Of a stretch of 35,746 bases of DNA, positions 1 to 5,789 are shown piece after piece. Under the pieces are notes generated by a model, which did no database searches, was not told the DNA's origin, and saw only the letters and a program-made list of their open reading frames with translations. Positions within the stretch are counted from its first letter, which is position 1. Each line of letters begins with the position of its first letter. The translations under genes and the position numbers were made by a program. This DNA is from a virus, in IMG/VR virus record IMGVR_UViG_3300044633_000120, positions 1 through 35,746 of that record, one strand, 5' to 3'.

Positions 1-1
1 T

Positions 2-190
2 GTTGCGAAAACACCACAGTTTGATAAATTATTAGAGGTCTTTGGCACATATAAGGACATCGCGCATCACCTTGGGATGAAGTATGTAACTGTCTATGCC
101 TGGTCTATGCGGAACTCTATCCCCAAGAAACACCACGAAGCCATCATAGAAGCCTCGTTTGGCAAGATAACAGAAGAAGACCTTGCCTAA
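2..190 (+). CDS. Cro/YdaS-like HTH regulator, 5'-truncated copy
   Basis: This partial gene lacks its first codons because the window begins inside it; the reading frame starts with GTT at base 2. It matches the complete 65-aa gene at 34840-35037. The product is a small helix-turn-helix protein with the pattern YKDIAHHLGMKYVTVYAWSM, where the second helix would contact DNA. It differs from the right copy at three residues near the N-terminus (T-P-Q in place of K-Q-H), while changes elsewhere are synonymous. It overlaps the next gene by 8 nt. Confidence 0.75.
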   Translation, partial: VAKTPQFDKLLEVFGTYKDIAHHLGMKYVTVYAWSMRNSIPKKHHEAIIEASFGKITEEDLA

Positions 191-494
191 CTACAATCAG
201 CGTACAAAGGCTCTATACGAGTCTCAGGGATATAAATGCGAAGTGGTCGAATCCTACAACTCTTTTACAAAACGAAAAAAAGATATGTTTGGCATACTAG
301 ACATGGTGGCTATTGGAAACGGAGAGTCTTTAGGCATACAAATGACATCCAAAAGTAATATGTCATCCAGAATTAAAAAGATCCAAGAAAGCGAATATTT
401 CCCTGAACTTATTAGGTCTAAGTGGAGAATTATAGTAATTGGCTGGTTTAAAAAACCAAATGGGAGGTACGACTTTAAAGAATTTGAGTTTTAG
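183..494 (+). CDS. PD-(D/E)XK-like nuclease-fold protein (left copy)
   Basis: The 103-aa protein begins at a TTG that overlaps the stop of the HTH gene, so translation is probably coupled. It has the layout of small phage proteins with a restriction-endonuclease-like core: an N-terminal helix with RTKALYESQGY, then KKDMFGILDMVAIG, a strand LGIQMTSK, and WRIIVIGWFKK near the C-terminus. D39 and the Q-x-T-S-K segment (53-57) sit where the metal-binding Asp and (D/E)xK would lie, but the canonical E/D is replaced by Gln, so activity is uncertain. The right copy differs at F72L and a Phe-to-Tyr change in the C-terminal tail. Confidence 0.6.
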   Translation: MPNYNQRTKALYESQGYKCEVVESYNSFTKRKKDMFGILDMVAIGNGESLGIQMTSKSNMSSRIKKIQESEYFPELIRSKWRIIVIGWFKKPNGRYDFKEFEF

Positions 495-502
495 TTTATA
501 AT
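474..502 (+). promoter_or_regulatory. Promoter for the left pseudoknot RNA
   Basis: A perfect TATAAT lies at 497-502, just after the nuclease-like stop codon. A weak -35 (TTTAAA, 474-479) sits 17 nt upstream, inside the coding sequence. Start of transcription is expected near 509, directly before the structured RNA. The right copy has the same TTTATAATT block at 35410-35418. Confidence 0.55.
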
Positions 503-508
503 TTAGTT

Positions 509-625
509 ATCGCAGATCGACCCTGTGGAAGATACCCTTAATGGGTGTTTTGAGGCTTTAGAAAAGTGTTATGCAAGCACATTTTCCTAAAGGGTCGAAC
601 TCAGAACATCCTTTAAGGGTTTTTT
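509..625 (+). ncRNA. Pseudoknotted small RNA, allele A
   Basis: Helices seen directly: P1 CGACCCT (518-524) with AGGGTCG (591-597); P2 534-547 with 607-620, 13 of 14 positions paired; P3 hairpin 556-568 with 578-592 and a 9-nt loop (569-577). P1 and P2 strands interleave, so both together form a pseudoknot; P1 and P3 compete for bases 591-592. P2 is followed by a run of six T at 620-625, giving an intrinsic-terminator end. The P2 5' strand can also fold locally (ACCC/GGGT), so the RNA may be bistable. A TATAAT box lies just upstream. No known RNA family was recognised. Confidence 0.7.
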
Positions 626-637
626 GTTTTCTGCGTT

Positions 638-849
638 CGCACTCCAGGCGAAACATAGTGCTTAGATCGGCAGCGTGGAAGAAAAGATAGGCTCATTACC
701 CGATGGCAAGCCTCGCAGACTTAAATGGGTACTGCACAAAATTGTAGATAATAGGGTGAGCTAATCTGCAATTGAGTAGAACATTATCTTAGGAAGGACT
801 AGTCTGGTAACAGATGGGTCAGGGTGGCAGAATAAATGCCTATCACCCT
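638..849 (+). ncRNA. Conserved structured non-coding element (left copy)
   Basis: No ORF fits here. The part present in both end repeats (638-820) has only 3 differences in 183 nt, better conserved than the adjacent coding genes. Possible helices: ATCGG (666-670) with CCGAT (700-704), crossing AGGCT (689-693) with AGCCT (709-713); AATTGTAGAT (740-749) with ATCTGCAATT (764-773); a hairpin at 797-820 with a GUAA tetraloop (807-810); and AGGGTG (821-826) with CACCCT (844-849). Its 5' motif, AGATCG followed by GTGGAAGA, echoes the 5' end of the small RNA at 515-532. Function unknown; it could be a separate RNA, a long leader or a DNA site. Confidence 0.55.
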
Positions 850-869
850 TTAGTAGAGTATTGTCAAAA

Positions 870-965
870 TGTATACAAAAGCTATTTTTTTATACAAGTT
901 AAGATTGATATATATAAAATATATACAAGATGTATAGATATCTAAATATTTACCTACAAGTTGTA
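870..965. promoter_or_regulatory. AT-rich region with 31-bp-spaced TACAAG repeats
   Basis: TACAAG occurs at 893-898, 924-929 and 955-960, exactly 31 bp apart (about three helical turns). The last is part of a perfect inverted repeat TACAA-g-TTGTA (955-965), the middle of TACA-aga-TGTA (924-934), and a TGTATACA palindrome lies at 870-877. The surrounding 860-1020 is very A/T rich and precedes the rightward gene block. It could be an operator array, a promoter region or a replication origin; the sequence alone does not decide. No gene is seen between 850 and 1020. Confidence 0.45.
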
Positions 966-1020
966 TATTGTTATATAAACATTACCTAAAGGTTAATTAA
1001 TGTATTAAATATGAAACATT

Positions 1021-1680
1021 ATGGATGAACAAACATACAGAAAACAAGCTCTACAATTCCTAGAAAAAGAAGATCGTTTTGCTTGTAATGCCTTTCCCTG
1101 TCTAGGAGACGATAACGGACATGGGTTTGATGAACATTATGTTTACCATGTTGCCTGGGCAGTTAGAAAGATAAACGAAGTAAACCCTAAGATCCATTAC
1201 GACATCAGCTCATCTCTACACCTTTGCACTACCCTAGCTGCCACCATTCCCACCAAGTTCTTAGACTATCGCAAACCTAACCTACAAGTACCAAATTTGT
1301 TAGTAGGGCATATCGACATTAGCTTAGAAAACCTAGAACCTGTAGAGTCTCTTTCTTGTTGCCATGTTGTAGAACATATTGGTCTTGGTAGATACGGAGA
1401 TAACCTAGACAACACAGGTGATCTAAAAGCTATCCAAAACCTCAAGAAAAGCGCAAGAAAGCATTTATTTTTTGTCGTGCCGGTAGGTATCCCCTGTGTG
1501 GAATTTAACGCCCATAGGATCTATAGCCCTGTTTATATTGCATCTCTGTTTCCAGAGTTCAAGTGCCAAGAGTTTTACCTTATTCCCAACAATGGAGAAA
1601 AGCCAAGTGTCAGTTTTATACAAGAGTTAGACCTACCTTATGCCTGTGGATGCTTTCACTTTATTAGGGAAAATACTTAA
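1021..1680 (+). CDS. DUF268-family protein
   Basis: The 219-aa product carries hallmarks of the DUF268 family, proteins of unknown function with a methyltransferase-like fold: HVVEHIGLGRYGD (115-127), a VVPVG strand (152-156) and FNAHRIYSP (162-170). Family members often occur among sugar and glycosylation genes, which fits the three glycosyltransferases elsewhere in this phage, but no substrate can be assigned. It is the first gene after the repeat-rich AT region and starts at an ATG with no strong Shine-Dalgarno sequence. Length is near the usual size of the domain, so it appears intact. Confidence 0.75.
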   Translation: MDEQTYRKQALQFLEKEDRFACNAFPCLGDDNGHGFDEHYVYHVAWAVRKINEVNPKIHYDISSSLHLCTTLAATIPTKFLDYRKPNLQVPNLLVGHIDISLENLEPVESLSCCHVVEHIGLGRYGDNLDNTGDLKAIQNLKKSARKHLFFVVPVGIPCVEFNAHRIYSPVYIASLFPEFKCQEFYLIPNNGEKPSVSFIQELDLPYACGCFHFIRENT

Positions 1681-1737
1681 GACTTATTTGTAGAACTCGT
1701 ATAAGATTATTAAAGTTTCATGCACAAAGGGGAAAAA

Positions 1738-1803
1738 ATGATTATCAAATCAAAGTTTTGGCATATTTTACAAAAGCACATAGAGTTAAGAAAGAAAAAA
1801 TAA
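1738..1803 (+). CDS. Tiny basic peptide
   Basis: A 21-residue ORF (MIIKSKFWHILQKHIELRKKK) preceded by a good Shine-Dalgarno run (AGGGGAAAA directly before the ATG). It is amphipathic and lysine-rich. No family recognised. The ribosome site and the tight packing of the following genes are the only support. Confidence 0.35.
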   Translation: MIIKSKFWHILQKHIELRKKK

Positions 1804-1819
1804 GATTGTGTAAGAAAAA

Positions 1820-1966
1820 GTGAGTGCTTGGCTTATCATTGTTACTGGTCTTATTTATGCCTATATAGGTATAGAACAAGCCCTAAAAGGTAATGTGCCT
1901 ATGGCAGTTGTATATACAGGATATGCGTTTAGTAATGTGGGTCTTTACATCTTGGCGAGTAAATAA
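1820..1966 (+). CDS. Small two-helix membrane protein
   Basis: A 48-aa protein from a GTG start preceded by AAGAAAAAG. It has two hydrophobic stretches, the first about residues 3-18 (WLIIVTGLIYAYIG) and the second about 27-46, joined by a short EQALKGN turn, so it probably spans the inner membrane twice. Similar tiny membrane proteins are common in phages of proteobacteria; function unknown. Its TAA overlaps the ATG of the next gene (TAATG). Confidence 0.6.
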   Translation: MSAWLIIVTGLIYAYIGIEQALKGNVPMAVVYTGYAFSNVGLYILASK

Positions 1967-2223
1967 TGCATTGGAATCATAGAGTGGTAGACTTTTCAGA
2001 TGAGAACGATGGAGACCCTTGGGTCGAGGTGTGCGAGGTCTTTTACGATAAGAACCATGAGCCTTATCTCTACACAGCAAGAGGGGTTGGTGTGATGGGA
2101 GAGGACTTAGAAGAAGTAAAGCAGAATCTATATAAAATGTTAGATTGCTTAAATAAACCAGTTCTTATGAAAGCAGACTTTAATAAAAACATAAAGGTGT
2201 TTATAGATGAAGATACAAGTTAA
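1966..2223 (+). CDS. Conserved phage hypothetical protein (85 aa)
   Basis: This 85-aa acidic protein begins MHWNHRVVDF and contains EVCEVFYDKN and a helical EDLEEVKQNLYKMLDCLNKPVL segment. The pattern, a short beta-sheet region then a helix, recalls small HicB-like or phage accessory proteins, but I do not assign a function. Start and stop codons overlap both neighbours (TAATG upstream, 17 nt downstream), so it is part of a translationally coupled early operon. Confidence 0.6.
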   Translation: MHWNHRVVDFSDENDGDPWVEVCEVFYDKNHEPYLYTARGVGVMGEDLEEVKQNLYKMLDCLNKPVLMKADFNKNIKVFIDEDTS

Positions 2224-2506
2224 TATAATTAAAGAATTACCAGATGGATCGGCAGAGTGCGAACTCACGATGGATAAAGCTGGTCATAAGTTTTTAATGC
2301 AAGCAGGTTTTACAGCAGTAATGGAAACAGTAGTAAACGAAAGGAAAAGGGAAAATGACATTCGAGAACTTTTGGTCGCAATACCCAAAAAAGGTCGGAA
2401 AGCTAACAGCAAAAAGATCGTGGGAAAAGCTAAGTCTAGACAACCAACAAAAAGCACTAGAGGCAATAGTAGAGCATCGAAAATACTGGGTAGCAAAGGG
2501 AACTGA
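2207..2506 (+). CDS. Small phage protein with long out-of-frame overlap
   Basis: The first 50 residues (starting MKIQVNIIKELPDGSAEC, with helix HKFLMQAGFTAVMETVVNER) look like an ordinary small phage protein. The remaining 49 are Lys/Arg/Ser-rich and come from DNA that also encodes the start of the 127-aa gene in another frame: the two ORFs share 152 nt (2355-2506). The tail may simply be shadow translation after a lost stop codon, or a basic nucleic-acid-binding extension. Function unknown. Confidence 0.5.
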   Translation: MKIQVNIIKELPDGSAECELTMDKAGHKFLMQAGFTAVMETVVNERKRENDIRELLVAIPKKGRKANSKKIVGKAKSRQPTKSTRGNSRASKILGSKGN

Positions 2507-2738
2507 TTGGGAGTTTATCCCTCATGCCTCTACCTGGCTAAATCAGGAGAGGTTCGAGGATGAGCTTGTAATCGAGCAGAAAGAAAACAAGAGACCACCT
2601 TTACCTTGGTATGCAAGCGATGAACTAACATTAGCCAAGGGTAGAGAACTAGGATTAAACCCATATGCAGGAGAAACTTTCGCGCAGTTTAGGGCTAGGC
2701 TGTCGGCTAAGATTGGGTCTGTAGGTGTAGGATCGTGA
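2355..2738 (+). CDS. Replication/helicase-loader-like protein
   Basis: The 127-aa protein opens with FENFWSQYPKKVGKLTAKRSW and continues to a PHASTWLNQERFEDE motif at about 56-70. This FW-YPKK / STWLN-RW signature is typical of the C-terminal domain of phage replication-organiser and helicase-loader proteins. The usual N-terminal HTH domain is missing, so it may be a stand-alone loader-type domain. The C-terminal ELGLNPYAGETFAQFRARL helix would suit binding to a helicase. The ATG follows AGGAAAAGGGAAA. Its stop overlaps the GTG of the Mom-like gene. Confidence 0.6.
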   Translation: MTFENFWSQYPKKVGKLTAKRSWEKLSLDNQQKALEAIVEHRKYWVAKGTDWEFIPHASTWLNQERFEDELVIEQKENKRPPLPWYASDELTLAKGRELGLNPYAGETFAQFRARLSAKIGSVGVGS

Positions 2739-3391
2739 AGGTCTTGCCTATTAAGAATGATGAGACTTATTCTTGGTTACTGCAAAAGCATTATGCAAAA
2801 CGAATACCACAAATTATGTATGCTTTTGGTTTATATGATGACGAGCATCTTGTTGGTGTAGTTACTTATGGAATACCAGCAAGCCCCTCATTATGTATGG
2901 GAATTTGTGGAAAAGAATGGTCTGACAAAGTTTTAGAATTAAATCGCCTTTGCTTGCAAGATAACACTAAAAATCAATCTAGTTTTCTTGTATCTAATTC
3001 TATAAAACTTCTACCAAAGCCAACTATAGTAGTTTCTTACGCTGATACTGGTCAAGGTCATGTTGGATATGTGTACCAAGCTACAAACTTTTTATATACT
3101 GGTTTGTCTGCAAACAGAGTTGATTGGACTGTTAAAGGTTTAGAACATAAACACAGCAAAACATTGTCAGATGGCATGACATTAGAAAGCATTAAAGAAA
3201 AATATGGTGATGATTTTTATTACGCAGAAAGAAGTAGAAAACACAGGTACATATATTTTCATGGCACAAAGCAACAAAAGAAATTGCTAAAAAGTTTACT
3301 TAAATATAATATCGAACCTTACCCGAAAGGAGATAGTAAAAAATATGACTCAGGAAGTAGAGTCGAAACACAAGCACTCTTATTCGGATGA
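2735..3391 (+). CDS. Mom-like DNA adenine-modification enzyme
   Basis: The 218-aa product resembles Mom of phage Mu, a GNAT-fold enzyme that converts DNA adenine to a carbamoylmethyl derivative and shields phage DNA from host restriction. Visible signature elements: QKHYAKR (18-23), ELNRL (68-72), SYAD (101-104), and GHVGYVYQATNFLYTG (108-123), which contain the conserved acidic and aromatic residues of the family. It begins at a GTG overlapping the previous stop. In Mu, mom needs host Dam and the regulator Com; no Com-like zinc-finger gene is adjacent here. The sequence is more A/T-rich at third positions than its neighbours, suggesting separate acquisition. Confidence 0.75.
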   Translation: MKVLPIKNDETYSWLLQKHYAKRIPQIMYAFGLYDDEHLVGVVTYGIPASPSLCMGICGKEWSDKVLELNRLCLQDNTKNQSSFLVSNSIKLLPKPTIVVSYADTGQGHVGYVYQATNFLYTGLSANRVDWTVKGLEHKHSKTLSDGMTLESIKEKYGDDFYYAERSRKHRYIYFHGTKQQKKLLKSLLKYNIEPYPKGDSKKYDSGSRVETQALLFG

Positions 3392-3560
3392 GTATAGAGT
3401 TCAATGTGCAGTAAGACAGTTGTTAATTTGGAGAGCAGTTTGGGGTCTGACAAAGTGGAGAAAGTATTTATCAGACCATACGATAGATAAAGACCTATTA
3501 GTTCTGTATGGAGAACAATGGTCTAAAGGGAATAAAGGGGAATGGGGAAAATGGATATAG
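3345..3560 (+). CDS. Small conserved phage protein (71 aa)
   Basis: The 71-aa basic, Trp-rich protein (MTQEVESKHKHSYSDEYRVQ; later LLIWRAVWGLTKWRKYL) overlaps the end of the Mom-like gene by 47 nt in another frame. A good ribosome site (AAAGGAGAT) lies shortly before its ATG, which supports it as real. Similar short proteins are frequent in the early regions of proteobacterial phages; function unknown. Confidence 0.55.
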   Translation: MTQEVESKHKHSYSDEYRVQCAVRQLLIWRAVWGLTKWRKYLSDHTIDKDLLVLYGEQWSKGNKGEWGKWI

Positions 3561-3877
3561 ATCCAACAAAAGCAGTAGAGTACATTATGAAATACTCAGG
3601 AGATTTTGCTAAAGCCAAGGCAAACAGAATCTACCTAGAGAACTTCCTAAAGTCTAAGCGCAGTATCCTTATGTCTAAGTCATCGGCTAAGTCTGTTGCA
3701 GCAGCCGAGGTAGATGCCTATGCAGACCCAGAGTATATAGGGCTACTAGATGGCTTAAAAGAGGCTGTGGAGTGCGAGGAAAAGATTAAGTGGATGCTGA
3801 CAGCAGCACAACTCAAAGTCGAGATATGGCGCAGTCTAGAGGCTACTAATCGGTCTGTAGATAATCATGCTAGATAG
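3542..3877 (+). CDS. Helical phage hypothetical protein
   Basis: A 111-aa, almost entirely helical protein (YIMKYSGDFAKAKANRIYL; SAKSVAAAEVDAYADPEY; EKIKWMLTAAQLKVEIWRSL). The arrangement resembles small coiled-coil early phage proteins found next to nuclease or replication genes; no activity can be assigned. Two starts are possible: ATG 3542, or ATG 3551 just after GGGGAAA, giving MDIDPTKAVEY. It overlaps the previous ORF and the next gene. Confidence 0.55.
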   Translation: MGKMDIDPTKAVEYIMKYSGDFAKAKANRIYLENFLKSKRSILMSKSSAKSVAAAEVDAYADPEYIGLLDGLKEAVECEEKIKWMLTAAQLKVEIWRSLEATNRSVDNHAR

Positions 3878-3950
3878 CGATGTTGTCTACATTTGGGCAT
3901 TGATTGTGTTTCTTATAGTTTACATTTCTATACGGATTGGTACAGAATAG
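3867..3950 (+). CDS. Tiny single-pass membrane protein
   Basis: A 27-aa ORF whose residues 6-23 (VVYIWALIVFLIVYISIR) form one transmembrane segment. Its ATG overlaps the end of the previous gene and its TAG shares a base with the GTG of the next, the tight coupling seen throughout this operon. The position and hydrophobicity are the evidence; no family recognised. Confidence 0.45.
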   Translation: MLDSDVVYIWALIVFLIVYISIRIGTE

Positions 3951-4090
3951 TGGACTCTACAAATTACAACTTATACCTTAATAGGTATAAAGAGATGCTA
4001 AAGACAGCACACCATTTATCTCAGTTGCTAAAGAAAACAAGAGAAGAAAACGAATACCTAAGAAAATGTATAGAAACAAAAAACTCCTAG
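3950..4090 (+). CDS. Short coiled-coil protein
   Basis: From the GTG at 3950 the product has 46 residues, with heptad-like spacing in LKTAHHLSQLLKKTREENEY, so it likely forms a coiled coil. A longer ATG start at 3893 exists, but its extra 19 codons overlap the tiny membrane gene in another frame, so I prefer GTG. It overlaps the YbcO-like gene by 25 nt. Function unknown. Confidence 0.45.
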   Translation: MDSTNYNLYLNRYKEMLKTAHHLSQLLKKTREENEYLRKCIETKNS

Positions 4091-4362
4091 AACTTGCTAG
4101 ACTATTACCATGTCAACATTGTGGGATAGAAGATGGAACTGTTGTGGCTGCACATTCCAACCAGTTACGAGATGGAAAAGGTCGTGGACTTAAGGCATCC
4201 GATTTTCGCATTGCAAGCCTCTGTTTTCGCTGCCATGCGGAAGCCGATACATCTAGCACATTATCGAAAGTCGCAAGGATTGAGATGTGGGAACAGGCGC
4301 ACCGCGCAACCATTGGTGAACTTTTTGAACGAGGACTTGTTGTAGTTAAGTCAAAGCTCTAA
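4066..4362 (+). CDS. YbcO-like (DUF1364) nuclease
   Basis: The 98-aa protein matches the YbcO/DUF1364 family, small HNH-type nucleases of lambdoid and other phages thought to act on branched or recombining DNA. Zinc or active-site residues are visible: C16 and C19 (CQHC), H30 after VVAA, then C53, C56 and H57 (CFRCH). Family length is about 95-100 aa, so it is full size. It closes the rightward early block, and its last 12 nt overlap the end of the leftward protease gene. Confidence 0.8.
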   Translation: MYRNKKLLELARLLPCQHCGIEDGTVVAAHSNQLRDGKGRGLKASDFRIASLCFRCHAEADTSSTLSKVARIEMWEQAHRATIGELFERGLVVVKSKL

Positions 4363-4707
4363 GGGATCAAACCCTAGAGATTCTGATACTAACTTAGCTC
4401 TGTATCTAAAAGTCTTATCGTGCTTAGTCCAGGCACAAGTAGAAGTGTTCCACCTACTAGCGTGGATCATTTCATGCGACATGGTACGAATAGTTGTTTC
4501 TAAAAAACCATTTCTAGCTGCTGATATTGTGATTATGTGTTCGTATTTGTCTGCACCATCATCGTACAAGTAAGTTCCCATTGTGTCTGGATCGTAATCC
4601 ACGATAAACTTTATCTGCTCTGCAAGAGGCATATCCCACTTATCAAAAGGCTCACACACCACAAGCATGGTGTAGATATTCTTTAGGATAGTGGAGGTCA
4701 ACTTCAT
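4351..4707 (-). CDS. SprT-like zinc metalloprotease
   Basis: The 118-aa product contains the zinc-protease motif H78-E79-x-x-H82 (SHEMIHASR), followed by WTKHDKTFRYRAKLVSESLG, the usual downstream helix of SprT-like minimal metalloproteases. Phage members of this group have unknown substrates; cellular relatives act on DNA-protein crosslinks. It is transcribed opposite to its flanks and its start overlaps the stop of the phosphoesterase gene by 4 nt, so the two form a leftward pair. Confidence 0.7.
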   Translation of the reverse strand: MKLTSTILKNIYTMLVVCEPFDKWDMPLAEQIKFIVDYDPDTMGTYLYDDGADKYEHIITISAARNGFLETTIRTMSHEMIHASRWNTSTCAWTKHDKTFRYRAKLVSESLGFDPLEL

Positions 4708-5726
4708 ACCTTTAAAATCTCTCCTCGAAATTCTACTTCGTCTTCACCACAAACTTGGATCATCTCCGGCATAAGCATCTTGCCTCGTTCCCAAGACAAC
4801 ATAACAAAGCCAGAACGCCAATCTTTAGGCGAATCCTCGGTATAGTCTGCAAACTGCATATTATTGGGTTCTGCTAGTGTGCCTGTCTGTACTCCCCAAA
4901 TAGTCTTAGAATAGCCCGTAATCGGCTGACAAGCTAATACATGGGTATGACCTGTGATGATGTTGGTTTGTGCAGCTACAGCGTTGTTATAGCCTGCGTA
5001 TCTGCCACCCTTAAACCTGTGTTTAATTACAGTATCGTCATTAACCCAAAACGACCAACATCCCTCCCATAGAGGGAAGTGGTCTTTTAATTGGAATCCT
5101 TCTACACCCTCAAACTGACTAGCCTGTGCAGCAAGCATGGTCTCAAATCGGGCATCGTGATTACCAAGACACCAAATAAGCCTACACCCTGCTGGTCGTA
5201 TCTTTTCTATCTCGCCTAAGTAGAGCTTGTTGGCTTCGAGTTCTTCTTGGACAGAAGGTTTCTTATCCCAACCGATACGAGGAAACCGACTAATAGAACC
5301 GCCATCAAAGGAATCACCATTATTAACAATAATCGTTGGCTTAAAATACTCAATAAATTTAAGCAAAGCCTTATAAGCTGTAGTAGTATCATCAGGATAA
5401 AAATGGGCATCGCTAAAAACAATAATACGACCTTTATCAAGTGCTGTTCCCCTTCTAACTGAGATTGGTGCTTGTTCTATTCTGTTTTCGTTTTTTGCTT
5501 TAAGCCTGGCAATGCGTTCTTCTTTTTGTTTTTTATTGTAATCGTCTCTAGGGTTTATTTCAGTTTCTAACTTAATGCCTAACCGAACTTCTACAGACCT
5601 TCTTCTATTCTGTACACTTCTAGGACTCATCTTAATCTCGTTTGCCATTAACATTGGACTAGGAAACTGTTTCCATTTGTCGGCAAACTCTTGGTCGGGT
5701 AAGTAATATCCGTATTGATTTTTCAT
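4704..5726 (-). CDS. Metallophosphoesterase with N-terminal HTH region
   Basis: The 340-aa protein shows all blocks of calcineurin-like phosphoesterases: SDAH (105-108), NNGDSFDG (135-142), GNHD (188-191), H236 and GHTH (259-262), which together bind two metal ions. The family includes phosphatases and DNA/RNA nucleases; the substrate is not evident. An N-terminal segment (about 12-50, MANEIKMSPRSVQNRRRSVE) looks like a DNA-binding helix-turn-helix, followed by a basic helical linker, which suggests action on nucleic acid. It begins a leftward pair divergent from the late-regulator gene. Confidence 0.8.
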   Translation of the reverse strand: MKNQYGYYLPDQEFADKWKQFPSPMLMANEIKMSPRSVQNRRRSVEVRLGIKLETEINPRDDYNKKQKEERIARLKAKNENRIEQAPISVRRGTALDKGRIIVFSDAHFYPDDTTTAYKALLKFIEYFKPTIIVNNGDSFDGGSISRFPRIGWDKKPSVQEELEANKLYLGEIEKIRPAGCRLIWCLGNHDARFETMLAAQASQFEGVEGFQLKDHFPLWEGCWSFWVNDDTVIKHRFKGGRYAGYNNAVAAQTNIITGHTHVLACQPITGYSKTIWGVQTGTLAEPNNMQFADYTEDSPKDWRSGFVMLSWERGKMLMPEMIQVCGEDEVEFRGEILKV

Positions 5727-5732
5727 ATATAG

Positions 5733-5760
5733 TTGAAACCATTAAGAAAATAGTTACAAT
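5733..5760 (+). promoter_or_regulatory. Promoter for the late-regulator gene
   Basis: TTGAAA (5733-5738) and TACAAT (5755-5760) are separated by 16 nt, in the 63-bp divergent gap between the phosphoesterase and the Q-like gene. Transcription would begin about 20 nt before the ATG at 5790, which has an AGGA ribosome site. A start for the leftward pair must also lie here. Confidence 0.5.
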
Positions 5761-5789
5761 TATACAGTCCATTAAATACAGGAATGTGA

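Larger units (their letters stand above)
1..820. repeat. Left copy of imperfect terminal repeat
   Basis: Bases 1-494 align with 34848-35341, and bases 638-820 align with 35564-35746, the last base of the window. By eye there are 10 differences in the first 182 nt, 19 in the 312-nt nuclease-like ORF (only two amino-acid changes) and 3 in the last 183 nt. Bases 495-637 have no sequence match to the 222 nt between the flanks on the right, although the RNA fold is kept. Either a circular genome was assembled from two variants, or this is a real diverged duplication. Confidence 0.9.

Noticed and set aside
509-625. HDV-like self-cleaving ribozyme
   Set aside because: The P1/P2 pseudoknot order is similar, but P3 is 13 bp rather than about 3, there is no P4 or catalytic C context between P1 3' and P2 3', and the RNA ends in a T-tract like a terminator.
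638-849. tRNA, tmRNA or group I intron
   Set aside because: No T-loop consensus, no acceptor/anticodon arms, and no group I P7/S motif could be found; the GUAA hairpin alone is not diagnostic.
1883-2080. Minus-strand 65-aa ORF opposite the small membrane protein genes
   Set aside because: Lies against two coupled plus-strand genes; sequence is low-complexity basic with no ribosome site.
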